From: an uncultured Eubacteriales bacterium
Lineage (GTDB): Bacteria > Bacillota > Clostridia > Oscillospirales > Acutalibacteraceae
Assembly: GCA_949293815.1 (NCBI GenBank)
Contig: CASFEZ010000022.1
Span: forward strand, 1-37,905
Length of the DNA stretch: 37,905 nucleotides
Reading direction: 5' to 3'
Shown: positions 1 to 8,967 of the stretch, in pieces
How positions within the stretch are numbered: the stretch's first letter is position 1
Layout: every line of letters starts with the position of its first letter
Translations under genes and position numbers: made by a program
Notes under the pieces: model-generated
What the model saw: only the letters and a program-made list of their open reading frames with translations
Told to the model about the DNA's origin: nothing
The model's database searches: none

Positions 1-135
1 GGGGGAAGCGGCGATGCGCCGCGCTTTTGCCAAAGGCAAAAGGATTGCATGATACAATGTTCTCAATCGGGCGTGAAACGCCGACCACGCGAAGCGGGGG
101 CAAATCCGCTGCTAAGCGGATTTGTGATTGAGGTT
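1..135. repeat. palindrome-rich intergenic element at window edge
   Basis: Non-coding and dense in inverted repeats. CTCAATC (62-68) pairs with GATTGAG (126-132). This outer stem encloses the hairpins GGCGT/ACGCC (70-82), CGC/GCG (88-96) and CAAATCCGCT/AGCGGATTTG (101-124). Another palindrome, CTTTTGCC/GGCAAAAG, lies near 24-42. The cloverleaf-like layout could be a dispersed REP-type repeat or the 5' end of a leftward transcript, because a minus-strand promoter sits just to its right. No known RNA family was recognised. Confidence 0.45.
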
Positions 136-164
136 ATTATACCACCAATTTGAAAAAAGGACAA
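136..164 (-). promoter_or_regulatory. predicted leftward sigma-A promoter
   Basis: On the minus strand TTGTCC (164-159) is followed after 17 bases by a perfect TATAAT (141-136). Transcription would start near 129, at the first base of the 62-132 structured element, and run out of the window. No downstream gene is visible. Confidence 0.45.
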
Positions 165-181
165 GTTCTTTCACTTTTTAT

Positions 182-210
182 TTGATTATTTTTAACACCT
201 ATGGTAAAAT
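182..210 (+). promoter_or_regulatory. thyX promoter
   Basis: TTGATT (182-187), a 17-base spacer and TAAAAT (205-210), with a TGG extended -10 element. The predicted start of transcription is near 217. This excludes translation from the in-frame ATG-like codon at 128 and supports the ATG at 248. Confidence 0.7.
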
Positions 211-247
211 AGAGCACATAGCAACACAGACGAAAGGAAGAGGTCGC

Positions 248-1615
248 ATGCGTATGGAAGCTACCGGCGGCAAAGCGGTCATTTTGGGAATCAGCGAAAC
301 AGGCGAAAAAATTCCGGCGGCAGCCGGACGTATTTCCACCCAACCGGGCACTGCCACGGAGATATTTGAAAAATCTCAGGATGGGGAAAAGAACAGCAAT
401 TTAATTGTCAAGGTAACCCAATCCGGGCATAACTCAACCATAGAACATACAGTATATCATCTGGCCTTTGAGAATGTGTCGGTTTTTGCCGAACAGTTTT
501 TAATTGAATTTCGGCTGGCTTCGTTTACAGTAAAATCCAGACGCTATGTAGATTTCAGCCACAGTGGCTATTATATACCAGATTCCCTGCCGCCGGAAGC
601 ATGTGGGTACTTCACCGAAACCATGGAATCTTTGTTTCAAACCTACACCGCGCTGACCGAATTGGGCATGGCAAAAGAGGACGCGCGTTTTGTGCTGCCT
701 TACTGTTTGTACAGCAATTTTTTCTGTACTGCCAACGCCCGTGAATTTTTGCATATACTGCGCGCTATGCTTTACGGCCGCGGCGCGGCATTTCCTGAGC
801 TGAAAGAACTCGGTTTACAGCTGCTGCAGCAGGCACGAGAGCTGACGCCGGGGATATTGAGCGAATTTGAGAGTCGGTGCGAAGGACGCGAAGATCCCGC
901 CTTCCCGCTTTTCCCGAAATCCGAATCCGGCGCGCCGGACGATGCCATTGCCCTTTTGGGCGCCACACCGAATGCCGCCGGGCTGATTGCCTGCACGGCG
1001 CTGTTAGAAGAGGGATATTCTGATACCGATGCTTTCACCCTTGCGCAGAACAGCGCATACCGCAAGGATATTTTGCACTACCTGTTCACTTCTCCCCGTC
1101 CCCGAGCGTTGGAAGCAGCCTGTTTTACCTATCGGGTAAGCGGCATTTCCCTGTCCTGTTTGACCCATTTTGCCCGCCACCGGATGCAGTCGATTCAAAT
1201 CCCCTGTCTGACATACGCAAACCGTTCGCGTCATGTAACACCGGTATTTCCATCCGACAAAGCCGAGATGCTTTATGAAAACGCTTTCCGGCAGGCAAAT
1301 GAGCTATATCAGGCATTAAAAGAAACGGGAGCAACGGAAAATACGCTGGTCTATACCCTGCTGAGTGGGAATACCATCGATATTGTTACCACCATGAACG
1401 CCCGGGAGCTGGCGCTGTTCTTTCGGTTGCGCTGCTGCAATCGGGCACAGTGGGAAATCCGCGCCCATGCTGATGAAATGCTTCGCCTGGGTCGCCAGAA
1501 CCAGCCGGAACTTTTCCGCTTTTTTGGTCCCAGCTGCTTTATGAGCAGCTGTCCTGAGGGGCGCATGAGCTGCGGCAGGCAGACGGAAATGCGTGAAAAA
1601 TACAGCAAACTTTAA
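248..1615 (+). CDS. thyX: FAD-dependent thymidylate synthase, double-domain
   Basis: 455 aa. ThyX makes dTMP from dUMP using methylenetetrahydrofolate and FAD. The protein is about twice the usual ThyX length and appears to hold two ThyX modules. The C-terminal half carries the RHRxxS motif (R310-S315) and a NARE...WEIR signature (384-405). The N-terminal half has the related but degenerate FRLASFTVKSRRY (88-100) and a second NARE (164-167). The start was chosen at 248 because GGAAGAGG lies just upstream and a promoter lies at 182-210; the frame is open back to 128. The next gene begins 17 bases after the stop, so the two are probably co-transcribed. Inference: one half may be catalytic and the other structural. 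Double-length ThyX proteins occur in Clostridia. Confidence 0.88.
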   Translation: MRMEATGGKAVILGISETGEKIPAAAGRISTQPGTATEIFEKSQDGEKNSNLIVKVTQSGHNSTIEHTVYHLAFENVSVFAEQFLIEFRLASFTVKSRRYVDFSHSGYYIPDSLPPEACGYFTETMESLFQTYTALTELGMAKEDARFVLPYCLYSNFFCTANAREFLHILRAMLYGRGAAFPELKELGLQLLQQARELTPGILSEFESRCEGREDPAFPLFPKSESGAPDDAIALLGATPNAAGLIACTALLEEGYSDTDAFTLAQNSAYRKDILHYLFTSPRPRALEAACFTYRVSGISLSCLTHFARHRMQSIQIPCLTYANRSRHVTPVFPSDKAEMLYENAFRQANELYQALKETGATENTLVYTLLSGNTIDIVTTMNARELALFFRLRCCNRAQWEIRAHADEMLRLGRQNQPELFRFFGPSCFMSSCPEGRMSCGRQTEMREKYSKL

Positions 1616-1632
1616 TGACAGGAGGAATGGTC

Positions 1633-2454
1633 ATGACCATTGCGGATGTGGTGCTGCGCCACTCGCAGCGCGGCATGAACTTATTGAAAGAGTTGCTCAG
1701 TGACAATATGTATGAAGAAGCGGCAGAAAAACTTCTGCAACGAAAAAAAGGAACAATTTTGCTGGCAACCGGTTTCTATGTAGCCGGCTTTGCCGAAACC
1801 GACGGACCGCCCGGCACATTTTTTCTGGCAAAGGCGCTGAAACAGCTCGGCTTCTCGCCGGTGATTATTACCGATTCATATTGTAAAAACTTTTTTCCGA
1901 GAGAGGAAATTCCCGTCTGCATTTTAGAAAAGGGCTTCTCTCCTGCCGATGTGCTGGAGCAGTATCAGCCTGTGTCGCTCATATCCATTGAACGCTGCGG
2001 CAGGAACATACAGGGCGATTACGCCAACTGCCGGGGGGTCAGTATTGCCGACCATACCGTGGAAATCGACCGCATTTTCGATTTGGCAAAAGAACGGGGG
2101 CTGTACACCGTCGGCATTGGCGACGGCGGCAATGAAATCGGCATGGGTAATCTGAAAGACGCCATTTCTGAGCGGCTGTCGCTGGTTCCCTGCAAAACAG
2201 AGGTCAGCGACCTGCTGATTGCTACGGTCTCGAACTGGGGCGCTTACGGCTTGTGCGCGGCGCTGTCGATTTTGAGCAAAACCAATCTGCTGGCGGACTA
2301 TGCGGAAATCAACGCCTACATTGCATATATCGTTTCCCAAGGCAGCGTTGACGGCATTCAAAAAGCCCATGTTCCGACCGTGGACGGCTTTGCGCAAGAA
2401 GTGGAGCAAGAAATGGTCCAAGCGCTCCATATGTATATATCTACAAAGAGATGA
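1633..2454 (+). CDS. D-glutamate cyclase-like (DUF4392) protein
   Basis: 273 aa, soluble. It resembles the stand-alone form of the C-terminal domain of D-glutamate cyclase (DUF4392/PF14336), which converts D-glutamate to 5-oxo-D-proline. Family-like signatures are LLATGFYVAGFAETDGPPG near residues 41-59 and VGIGDGGNEIGMGN near 162-175, a glycine-rich acidic site. GGAGG at 1621-1625 is 7 bases before the ATG at 1633; the upstream ATG at 1627 is too close to it. It follows thyX in one operon and ends before a 20-bp hairpin. Activity and the reason for the thyX link are inferred, not shown. A possible role is D-amino acid or peptidoglycan-fragment turnover. Confidence 0.75.
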   Translation: MTIADVVLRHSQRGMNLLKELLSDNMYEEAAEKLLQRKKGTILLATGFYVAGFAETDGPPGTFFLAKALKQLGFSPVIITDSYCKNFFPREEIPVCILEKGFSPADVLEQYQPVSLISIERCGRNIQGDYANCRGVSIADHTVEIDRIFDLAKERGLYTVGIGDGGNEIGMGNLKDAISERLSLVPCKTEVSDLLIATVSNWGAYGLCAALSILSKTNLLADYAEINAYIAYIVSQGSVDGIQKAHVPTVDGFAQEVEQEMVQALHMYISTKR

Positions 2455-2551
2455 AATAATCGCTTACAGATGCTATGAGGCGATTTTTGGTATAATTTTT
2501 ATCACTGTTGAACTGACTGAGAATAAAAACTGCCGCACCAAATATGGCAAC

Positions 2552-2602
2552 AAAAAGACCTTATGTGTCGATGTTTTTCGACACATAAGGTCTTTTTTAT
2601 CA
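2552..2602. terminator. bidirectional intrinsic terminator
   Basis: Perfect 20-bp stem (2552-2571 with 2578-2597), 6-base loop, and T tracts on both strands. It closes the thyX operon (+) and clpX (-), which converge here. Confidence 0.9.
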
Positions 2603-2697
2603 AGACAAATTATATCGGCGCAGAATGCACACTAGAATTGCCATATGACAACAAGCAGCGGTGCACAAAGGGCTTTACAATGCAGGGAAATGACTAT

Positions 2698-4002
2698 TCA
2701 GATTGCTTTTTTGGGTTCACTGATTGGCTGCGGCTCTTCGCTATCCGACTTCAGCAAAAGCTGAGGGGGTTCTTCGCCTTTGGCGCAGGCAGGAGTGATG
2801 ATGATTTTTTCCACGCCCTGCTCGGACGGCGCGTCGTACATAATGGGAATCAAAATATTTTCGGTAATCGCCCGCAAGCCACGGGCGCCGGTCTTTTTTT
2901 CAATTGCCAAATCGGCAATGGCCTCCAGCGCGCCATCCGCAAATTCCAACCCAATATGATCCATATCAAACAAGCTCTGATATTGTTTCACGAGCGCGTT
3001 TTTCGGCTGTGACAGAATTTGCACCAGAGCGTCCCTGTCCAGACCATGCAGCGGCGCAAGTACGGGAATACGCCCGACAATTTCCGGAATTAAACCGTAT
3101 TTTACCAAATCCTGCGGAATGACCTGTGCCATAACATCCTCGGCGGCGATTTCGGTTTTGGATTTTACATCCGCGCCAAAGCCCATGGAGGATACATTTT
3201 TCCGTTTTTCAACAATTTTTTCAATACCGTCGAACGCACCGCCGCAGATAAACAGGATATTCGAGGTATCCACCTGCAAAAATTCCTGCTGCGGATGCTT
3301 TCTGCCTCCGGTGGGCGGCACATTGGCAACCGTGCCTTCCAAAATCTTCAGCAGTGCCTGCTGTACGCCTTCGCCGCTGACATCGCGGGTAATCGAGGGG
3401 TTTTCGCTTTTACGGGCGATTTTATCAATCTCGTCCACATAGATAATGCCCTTTTCCGCCCGTTCGATATCAAAATCGGCAGCCTGCACCAATCGAAGCA
3501 GAATGTTCTCCACATCTTCGCCCACATAGCCCGCCTCCGTCAGCGTGGTGGCATCGGCAATGGCGAAGGGCACATCCAAAATTTTGGCGAGGGTCTGCGC
3601 CAGCATGGTTTTGCCCACGCCGGTGGGACCCAGGAGCAAGACATTACTCTTTTGGATCTCCACATCGGATTTGCCGCCGTAATAAATGCGCTTGTAGTGG
3701 TTATAGACGGAGACTGCCAAAACGCGCTTCGCCTCGTCCTGCCCAATGACATATTCATCAAGCATTTCCTTGATTTCCCGCGGCTTCGGCAACTCGCGCC
3801 TGCCGGGTGCCGTATTCGCAGCATTCGTGTGGCGCCGTTCGCTGTAGTCAAGCTGGTCGTCAATAATGGAACAGCAAAGGTCAATGCACTCATCGCAGAT
3901 ATACACATTCGGTCCTGCGACCATGCGCATAACCTGGTCCTGTGTTTTTCCGCAAAATGAGCAGCGAATGGTCTTTTCTCTGCTGTCGTCCTGTTTTGCC
4001 AA
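2698..4002 (-). CDS. clpX: ATP-dependent Clp protease ATP-binding subunit ClpX
   Basis: 434 aa, usual length. ClpX is the hexameric AAA+ unfoldase that feeds substrates to ClpP. It has the N-terminal C4 zinc finger (C14, C17, C36, C39), Walker A GPTGVGKT (125-132), Walker [10 protein letters not shown], the [19 protein letters not shown] block and the ClpP-docking loop as MGF (family IGF). The start codon is TTG (4002-4000), with GGAGG 10 bases upstream. It is the last gene of tig-clpP-clpX, 37 bases after clpP, and shares the hairpin at 2552-2597. Its C-terminus is Glu/Pro rich and probably disordered. Confidence 0.97.
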   Translation of the reverse strand: MAKQDDSREKTIRCSFCGKTQDQVMRMVAGPNVYICDECIDLCCSIIDDQLDYSERRHTNAANTAPGRRELPKPREIKEMLDEYVIGQDEAKRVLAVSVYNHYKRIYYGGKSDVEIQKSNVLLLGPTGVGKTMLAQTLAKILDVPFAIADATTLTEAGYVGEDVENILLRLVQAADFDIERAEKGIIYVDEIDKIARKSENPSITRDVSGEGVQQALLKILEGTVANVPPTGGRKHPQQEFLQVDTSNILFICGGAFDGIEKIVEKRKNVSSMGFGADVKSKTEIAAEDVMAQVIPQDLVKYGLIPEIVGRIPVLAPLHGLDRDALVQILSQPKNALVKQYQSLFDMDHIGLEFADGALEAIADLAIEKKTGARGLRAITENILIPIMYDAPSEQGVEKIIITPACAKGEEPPQLLLKSDSEEPQPISEPKKAI

Positions 4003-4039
4003 AAGGGGTCAACCTCCCTCAAAGGTTTTATTTATCCGC

Positions 4040-4612
4040 TTACAGCACCTTATCAATCAGACCGTATTCCAGTGCTTCCTGCGCGGACATGTAATTGTCG
4101 CGGTCAGTATCAATCGCAATCTGCTCAATGGGCTTGCCGGTGTTTTCGGCAAGAATGCGATTGAGCTTATCTTTGATTTTCAAAATATGGTCGGCGACGA
4201 TTTTCATATCGGACGCCTGCCCCTGGGAACCGCCGGAGGGCTGGTGAATCATAATTTCACTGTTGGGCAGGGCGTAGCGCTTGCCCTTGGCACCGGCTGA
4301 AAGAAGGAACGCGCCCATGGACGCAGCCATACCCATGCAGATGGTGGAAACATCGCATTTGATATAGTTCATGGTATCATAAATCGCGAAGCCTGCCGAT
4401 ACGCTGCCGCCCGGACTGTTGATATACAGGCTGATGTCTTTTTCCGGATCCTGCCCTTCCAAAAACAGCAGCTGCGCCACCACCAGGCTGGCGGAGGTAT
4501 CGTTCACTTCCTCCGACAATACAACGATTCTGTCGTTGAGCAGACGGGAAAAAATATCATACGCTCTCTCGCCGCGGTTGGTCTGCTCGATAACGGTAGG
4601 TACTAAAGACAT
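4040..4612 (-). CDS. clpP: ATP-dependent Clp protease proteolytic subunit ClpP
   Basis: 190 aa, full length. ClpP is the serine peptidase that forms the tetradecameric chamber. The catalytic triad S98 (in GMAASMGA), H123 (in MIHQP) and D172 is present, as is the oligomerisation/oxyanion strand around INSPGGSV (64-71). The ATG follows AGGAAGGATGGAG. It lies between tig and clpX, the standard bacterial order. A hairpin separates it from tig, and a TATAAT lies in the gap, so it may have its own promoter. No CtsR-type heptad repeat was seen in this gap. Confidence 0.97.
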   Translation of the reverse strand: MSLVPTVIEQTNRGERAYDIFSRLLNDRIVVLSEEVNDTSASLVVAQLLFLEGQDPEKDISLYINSPGGSVSAGFAIYDTMNYIKCDVSTICMGMAASMGAFLLSAGAKGKRYALPNSEIMIHQPSGGSQGQASDMKIVADHILKIKDKLNRILAENTGKPIEQIAIDTDRDNYMSAQEALEYGLIDKVL

Positions 4613-4632
4613 ATTTGCTCCATCCTTCCTGT

Positions 4633-4638
4633 ATTATA
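4633..4638 (-). promoter_or_regulatory. possible clpP -10 element
   Basis: Perfect TATAAT on the minus strand in the tig-clpP gap, just past the tig terminator. The hexamer 17 bases upstream (CGGGTA) is a poor -35, and the leader would be very short, so this is tentative. Confidence 0.3.
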
Positions 4639-4649
4639 CCTGTTTTTTG

Positions 4650-4686
4650 TAAAAATACCCGCCGTTTCTTTCGGCGGCGGGTATTT
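4650..4686 (-). terminator. intrinsic terminator after tig
   Basis: 12-bp stem (4653-4664 with 4675-4686), GC-rich, with a T run on the minus strand. It lies 48 bases past the tig stop and before clpP. It may be a partial terminator that sets the tig:clpPX ratio. Confidence 0.75.
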
Positions 4687-4733
4687 CCGACCGGCACCGT
4701 ATTTCATTATACGGTCAGTTTGCCGGATTCTAT

Positions 4734-6185
4734 TCATTCAGCGTCAGATTGTTCTTCTGTTTTTTCCTCAGCATCTTCTGCATCCGCTTTTTTCGCTGTC
4801 TTTTTGGCAGATGCCTTTCTGGCTCTCTTCGGTTTTTCCGCCGGCTCCTCTGCCTTGGTCTCTTCTCCATCGGTTTCCGGGGCGGCTTCTTCGGCGGGCT
4901 TCGGCGCAACGGGCTTCGCGGCGTTTTTCACAAACTCCGCAGTTTTGCGCATCAGCAGTTCTTCTTTCAATGCATCTTCACCCACGGCCTTTTTCACTTC
5001 ATCGACATCCATGTGGTATGCATCGGCGAGCTTCTTGTACTCTTCTTCCAAATCCTCTGCTGAAACTTCGATATTTTCATCTGCGGAAATTTTCTCCAGC
5101 GCCAAGTCAATACGGACATCTTTTTCGGAACGCTCACGGTACTGCTCGCGCAAAGAGGACACATCGCCGCCGAAATACTTGGCATAATTTTGCAAATCGA
5201 AGCCCTGCATTTGCAGGCGATATTCCAGCTCGCGCATATTCTTGTCGATGGCATTTTCAATCATGGCATCGGGAATTTCCGCCTCAACCAAATCCGCCAG
5301 CTTCAAAAGCACATTGTTTTCAAACCCACGATCTGCCTGCGCTTCACGGTCAGCAGCCATTTTTGCGCGGATATCTGCTTTCAGTTCATCCATGGTTTCA
5401 AATTCGCTGACATCCTTGGCAAAATCATCATCTGCTTCGGGGAGCTCTTTCACTTTCAGCCCATGCAGCTTGACTTTGAACACCGCATCTTTGCCCGCAA
5501 GCTCTTCGGTATACTGCTCGGGGAAGGTCACATTCACATCAAAGCTGTCGCCGATGGCGTGACCGATAATCTGGTCTTCAAAACCGGGGATAAAGGTTCC
5601 GCTGCCCAAGGTCAGGTCATGCCCTTCATCTTTGCCGCCGGCAAAGGCAACGCCGTCCACAAAGCCTTCGTAATCGATGGTGGCAATATCGCCGTTTTCC
5701 GCGTTTCTGCCGTCCACATCGATCATGCGGGCGTTTTCTTCCTGCATATGGGAAATTTCGTGGTCAACATCCTCGTCCGTCACTTCGGCAACCACATCTT
5801 TTTCCGCTTCGATGCCTTTATAGTCACCGAGCTTGATTTCGGGCTTGGAGGAAACCTTTACGGTAAATTCTACGCCGTCCTTGCCGATGGTAACCACATC
5901 AAAATCAAAGGGCGAGGAAACCGCGTCCACACCGGATTCCTTGAGCGCGTCGCCGTACACCTCGGGAAAGAGGTTGTCCAGCGCGTCCTCATAAAATACA
6001 CCGGTTCCGTACATTTTTTCTATGTACGCTCTGGGGGCTTTTCCTTTACGGAAGCCGGGAACATTGATCGAATTTTTTTGCTTGTGATAAACCTTGTTGA
6101 CAGCGTTTTCAAAGGAATCGCCGTCGATGGTGATGGTAAGGGTATACTCATTCACGCCGGTTTTTTCTGATGCTTTCAGAGCCAT
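4734..6185 (-). CDS. tig: trigger factor (ribosome-associated chaperone/PPIase)
   Basis: 483 aa. Trigger factor binds the ribosome exit tunnel, folds nascent chains and has FKBP-type prolyl isomerase activity. The ribosome-binding signature GFRKGKAP is at residues 44-51. The FKBP-like domain is at about 150-235 and the helical SurA-like C-domain follows to about 420. The last ~55 residues form an extra Lys/Ala/Glu-rich tail not found in the E. coli protein. The start was chosen at 6185 because GGAGG is 8 bases upstream; the ATG at 6191 is only 2 bases from it. First gene of tig-clpP-clpX, followed by a hairpin. Confidence 0.95.
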   Translation of the reverse strand: MALKASEKTGVNEYTLTITIDGDSFENAVNKVYHKQKNSINVPGFRKGKAPRAYIEKMYGTGVFYEDALDNLFPEVYGDALKESGVDAVSSPFDFDVVTIGKDGVEFTVKVSSKPEIKLGDYKGIEAEKDVVAEVTDEDVDHEISHMQEENARMIDVDGRNAENGDIATIDYEGFVDGVAFAGGKDEGHDLTLGSGTFIPGFEDQIIGHAIGDSFDVNVTFPEQYTEELAGKDAVFKVKLHGLKVKELPEADDDFAKDVSEFETMDELKADIRAKMAADREAQADRGFENNVLLKLADLVEAEIPDAMIENAIDKNMRELEYRLQMQGFDLQNYAKYFGGDVSSLREQYRERSEKDVRIDLALEKISADENIEVSAEDLEEEYKKLADAYHMDVDEVKKAVGEDALKEELLMRKTAEFVKNAAKPVAPKPAEEAAPETDGEETKAEEPAEKPKRARKASAKKTAKKADAEDAEEKTEEQSDAE

Positions 6186-6272
6186 TTGCATAACCTCCGG
6201 ATTACACTTTTGTATTTCAACCGTGATATTATAACAGATTCGGTTGTAAATATCTACTATTTTTTTAAGATT

Positions 6273-6980
6273 TTAAAGTTTTGTGATACTTTCTTCTATC
6301 TGTTTCGGGCAAAAGTCCAGAAAATCGGCGGAAACAAGGGAAAAAACAATGCCATCGCGGGTAAAAGAGCGGTACTTGCCGCTGCGCTCCTGGTGCAGGT
6401 GCCCGAAATAGCACCTGCGAATGCCATATTCCAAAAGTACGGAATAGATCTCCTCGCACACCAAATCCCCGTCATTATAAAACGGCGGGTAGTGCAGAAA
6501 CACCACCGGCGGAAGACCGGTAGCTACTGCCGCCTCAATGGACAGGCGCAGCCGTCCGGCTTCCCGGCGAATCACCTTGCCGCCGTCCGCCTTTTCCTCG
6601 GCGCCCCAGCCACGGGTGCCGCAGACGGCGATATTCTCCACCGTGACGGCATTGTTAAAAAGAAAGGTCAGGCTGTTCAGCGAATAGGCCGCCTTTGCTT
6701 CCTCCAATTTTTTCATGGTGACCCACCAGTAATCGTGGTTGCCCTTGAGCAGTATTTTTTTACCGGGCAGCCGGTCTAAAAACTGCAAATCCGGCAAAGC
6801 TTCGGACAAATCCATGCCCCAGGAGATATCACCGGGAATCACGACGGTATCCGCTGCGCCGACCAGTCGCTTCCAGTTTTCCTCAAGGCGCGCCACATAA
6901 TTCTGCCAGCCGGGGAATACATCCATCGCTTTATTGGCTGCCAACGACAAATGCGGGTCGCCGATTGTAAAAATTGCCAT
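6273..6980 (-). CDS. metallophosphoesterase
   Basis: 235 aa, calcineurin-like dinuclear metal phosphoesterase. All family motifs are present: D8-x-H10, GD (50-51), GNHD (80-83), a later H in FLHYPP, and GHLH. No signal peptide or membrane segment, so it is probably cytoplasmic. The frame is open upstream to 7163, but GGGAGG 7 bases before the ATG at 6980 fixes the start. It is 87 bases upstream of tig on the same strand and diverges from the DUF1540 gene. The substrate cannot be told from sequence; relatives act on nucleotides, nucleic acids or phosphoproteins. Confidence 0.9.
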   Translation of the reverse strand: MAIFTIGDPHLSLAANKAMDVFPGWQNYVARLEENWKRLVGAADTVVIPGDISWGMDLSEALPDLQFLDRLPGKKILLKGNHDYWWVTMKKLEEAKAAYSLNSLTFLFNNAVTVENIAVCGTRGWGAEEKADGGKVIRREAGRLRLSIEAAVATGLPPVVFLHYPPFYNDGDLVCEEIYSVLLEYGIRRCYFGHLHQERSGKYRSFTRDGIVFSLVSADFLDFCPKQIEESITKL

Positions 6981-7061
6981 AAATATCCTCCCGCCCGCCG
7001 CGCATAGCGCACAAAATGCGGCGCAAACTAACCGTACCAACCTGAAAAGGAGTGACAACCG

Positions 7062-7241
7062 GTGGAACAAAAAGCCAAAGAGATAAAAAACATTACCTGC
7101 AACGCCCGCAACTGCGCCTATAACGATAAAAAAAGCTGCAAATGTATGGCGGGCTCCATACAAGTCGGCACACGCGATGCCTGCACTTGCAGCGAAACCA
7201 TTTGCGCAACCTTTCAGCTGGACGACAATATTACCGTATGA
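7062..7241 (+). CDS. DUF1540 domain protein, small cysteine-rich
   Basis: 59 aa from a GTG start; AAGGAG at 7046-7051 lies 10 bases upstream. It matches the DUF1540 pattern: ITCNARNC...KCMAG...ACTCSETICATF, with seven cysteines in spaced pairs, suggesting a small metal- or cluster-binding fold. DUF1540 proteins are common in Clostridia and Bacilli and have no assigned function. It is a single-gene unit, divergent from the metallophosphoesterase and closed by a hairpin at 7290-7314. Confidence 0.85.
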   Translation: MEQKAKEIKNITCNARNCAYNDKKSCKCMAGSIQVGTRDACTCSETICATFQLDDNITV

Positions 7242-7282
7242 ATGTGTCCTTCAAACAGGATACGCCATATGATTTCAAAAGC

Positions 7283-7321
7283 CAAAAAACGCCGGGTGGT
7301 TTACCTGCCCGGCGATTTTTT
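7283..7321. terminator. bidirectional intrinsic terminator
   Basis: Stem CGCCGGG (7290-7296) with CCCGGCG (7308-7314), inner GG/CC extension, and six-base A and T tracts on either side. It closes the DUF1540 gene (+) and thrC (-). Confidence 0.85.
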
Positions 7322-7348
7322 GCAACCATACGCAGCCGAAAGGTCTGC

Positions 7349-8848
7349 TTATTGAATGCCCAGCATGGCGTATACCTGTTTGCACATATCCTCTTTCTTG
7401 CAAACATCGGTAAAGCGCGGGGTTTTGCCCTTGAGGGAGCGCAGCTGTTCGGGCGCGGGCACGCCGGTTTTTTCTTCCAGCTCATGCACCATGGAAAATT
7501 CGTCCGCCGAATGAATCTCGCCGCCGCTGACCGCATCGAGCACGCTGGCGGAAAATTTATAGGGGCTGGCGGTGGAAGCAATCACGGCGGGGGTGGTATC
7601 ACCGGTTTTCGCAAGGTACGATTCATAAACCGTAACCGCCACGGCGGTATGGGTATCGCAGAGATAACCGTCCTGTGCAAATATTCTGCCGATGGTCGCC
7701 CTGGTGGCGGCGTCATCACAATATCCTGCGGCAAAATCCGCTTTTACGGCCTTTGCAATCGCATCGCTAACCCGATAGGTGCCGGTTTCGGCAAGCTGAC
7801 GGTACAGAGAACGGATTTCCTCATCATTGCCGCCGGAGAGCATAAACAGCAGCCGTTCCAGGTTGCTGGAAATTAAAATATCCATCGAGGGAGAAATGGT
7901 GGTATAGAACTTGCGGTTACGGTCATACACGCCGGTTTCGATAAAATCGGTCAACACATTGTTGGCGTTGGAGGCACAGATGAGCTTATTCACCGGCAAT
8001 CCCATCCGCTTGGCGTAATAGGCGGCAAGAATATTGCCGAAATTGCCGGTGGGCACCACCACATTCATTTTTTCGCCGAAAGCGAGCTTGCCCTGATTGA
8101 CCATATCGGCATAAGCGGAAAAATAGTAAACAATCTGCGGCACCAGTCTGCCCCAGTTAATGGAGTTGGCGGAGGAAAAGGCATAGCCGTTTTCCGCAAG
8201 ACGGGCTTTTACAGCGGGGGCGGTGAAAATCGCCTTTACGCCGTTCTGCGCGTCGTCGAAATTGCCGTTGATGGCGCAAACGCCGACATTATCGCCCTTT
8301 TGGGTAGTCATTTGCAGCTTTTGCATGGGGCTGACGCCATCTACAGGATAGAAAACCAGAATGCCGGTTCCCGCAACATCGCAAAAGCCTTCCAGCGCCG
8401 CTTTGCCGGTATCGCCGGAGGTGGCGACCAGAATGATGATTTTTTTATCATTATGAATCTTTTTCGCGCTGCCGGTCAACAGATACGGCAGAATTTGCAG
8501 CGCCATATCCTTAAATGCGCAGGTCGGACCGTGCCACAGCTCCAATATATTCAGCCGGTCATTCGCAGCAACCACCGGCGCGGGAGATGAACCGCTGAAT
8601 TTGCCGCCGCCGTAAGCGCCGCGGGCATATGCGCGCAACTCGTCTTCCGAAAAATCCTTTAAGAACAGACCCAGCACCGCCACGGCGCGTTCGATATAAT
8701 CTTTCTCTTGCAGCGAAGCGATAAAGGCAGCGTCTACCTGCGGGATTTCCATGGGGACAAACAGACCGCCGTCCTCGGAAATGCCTTTGGTAATCGCTTC
8801 CGCCGCGCTGATTTGCACATTTTTATTCCTTGTGGATGTGTACAGCAT
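7349..8848 (-). CDS. thrC: threonine synthase
   Basis: 499 aa, the usual length for the long ThrC form. PLP enzyme converting O-phospho-L-homoserine to L-threonine. The N-terminal block YTSTRNKNVQISAAEAITKG is typical, PLP lysine K113 lies in GPTCAFKDMALQ, and VATSGDTGKAALEGF and VPTGNFGNILAAYYAK are cofactor-phosphate and substrate regions. The ATG at 8848 has AGAGG 8 bases upstream. It is monocistronic, with a good promoter at 8887-8915 and a terminator at 7290-7314. The short leader (about 30 bases) leaves no room for a T-box. It supplies threonine, the substrate of the ilvA product encoded at 13577. Confidence 0.97.
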   Translation of the reverse strand: MLYTSTRNKNVQISAAEAITKGISEDGGLFVPMEIPQVDAAFIASLQEKDYIERAVAVLGLFLKDFSEDELRAYARGAYGGGKFSGSSPAPVVAANDRLNILELWHGPTCAFKDMALQILPYLLTGSAKKIHNDKKIIILVATSGDTGKAALEGFCDVAGTGILVFYPVDGVSPMQKLQMTTQKGDNVGVCAINGNFDDAQNGVKAIFTAPAVKARLAENGYAFSSANSINWGRLVPQIVYYFSAYADMVNQGKLAFGEKMNVVVPTGNFGNILAAYYAKRMGLPVNKLICASNANNVLTDFIETGVYDRNRKFYTTISPSMDILISSNLERLLFMLSGGNDEEIRSLYRQLAETGTYRVSDAIAKAVKADFAAGYCDDAATRATIGRIFAQDGYLCDTHTAVAVTVYESYLAKTGDTTPAVIASTASPYKFSASVLDAVSGGEIHSADEFSMVHELEEKTGVPAPEQLRSLKGKTPRFTDVCKKEDMCKQVYAMLGIQ

Positions 8849-8886
8849 ACCATCGTCCTCTCCAACACATCAATTGATTCAGGGAC

Positions 8887-8915
8887 AGTATAACAATAAC
8901 TGCCGCAAATGTAAA
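8887..8915 (-). promoter_or_regulatory. thrC promoter
   Basis: Minus strand TTTACA (8915-8910), 17-base spacer, TATACT (8892-8887). Confidence 0.75.
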
Positions 8916-8967
8916 TAGGCAATACACAGGTTTCCGATTTTTCCGGAAAACCGGTCGCACCCGAAAA

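Noticed and set aside
128-247. Upstream in-frame extension of thyX (40 codons)
   Set aside because: It contains the promoter at 182-210, and the ribosome site lies just before 248; the extra residues are not ThyX-like.
3295-3960. 221-codon + strand frame opposite clpX
   Set aside because: Mirror of clpX codon bias; clpX is complete with all motifs.
4620-4733. CtsR-type operator before clpP
   Set aside because: No tandem heptad repeat resembling the CtsR site was found in the gap.
4615-6170. Long open frames on the + strand opposite tig (for example 5190-6170)
   Set aside because: Antisense shadows of a full-length, well-conserved trigger factor gene; no ribosome sites or family matches.
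8849-8886. T-box or threonine attenuator before thrC
   Set aside because: The leader after the predicted start site is only about 30 bases, with no stem-loop array.
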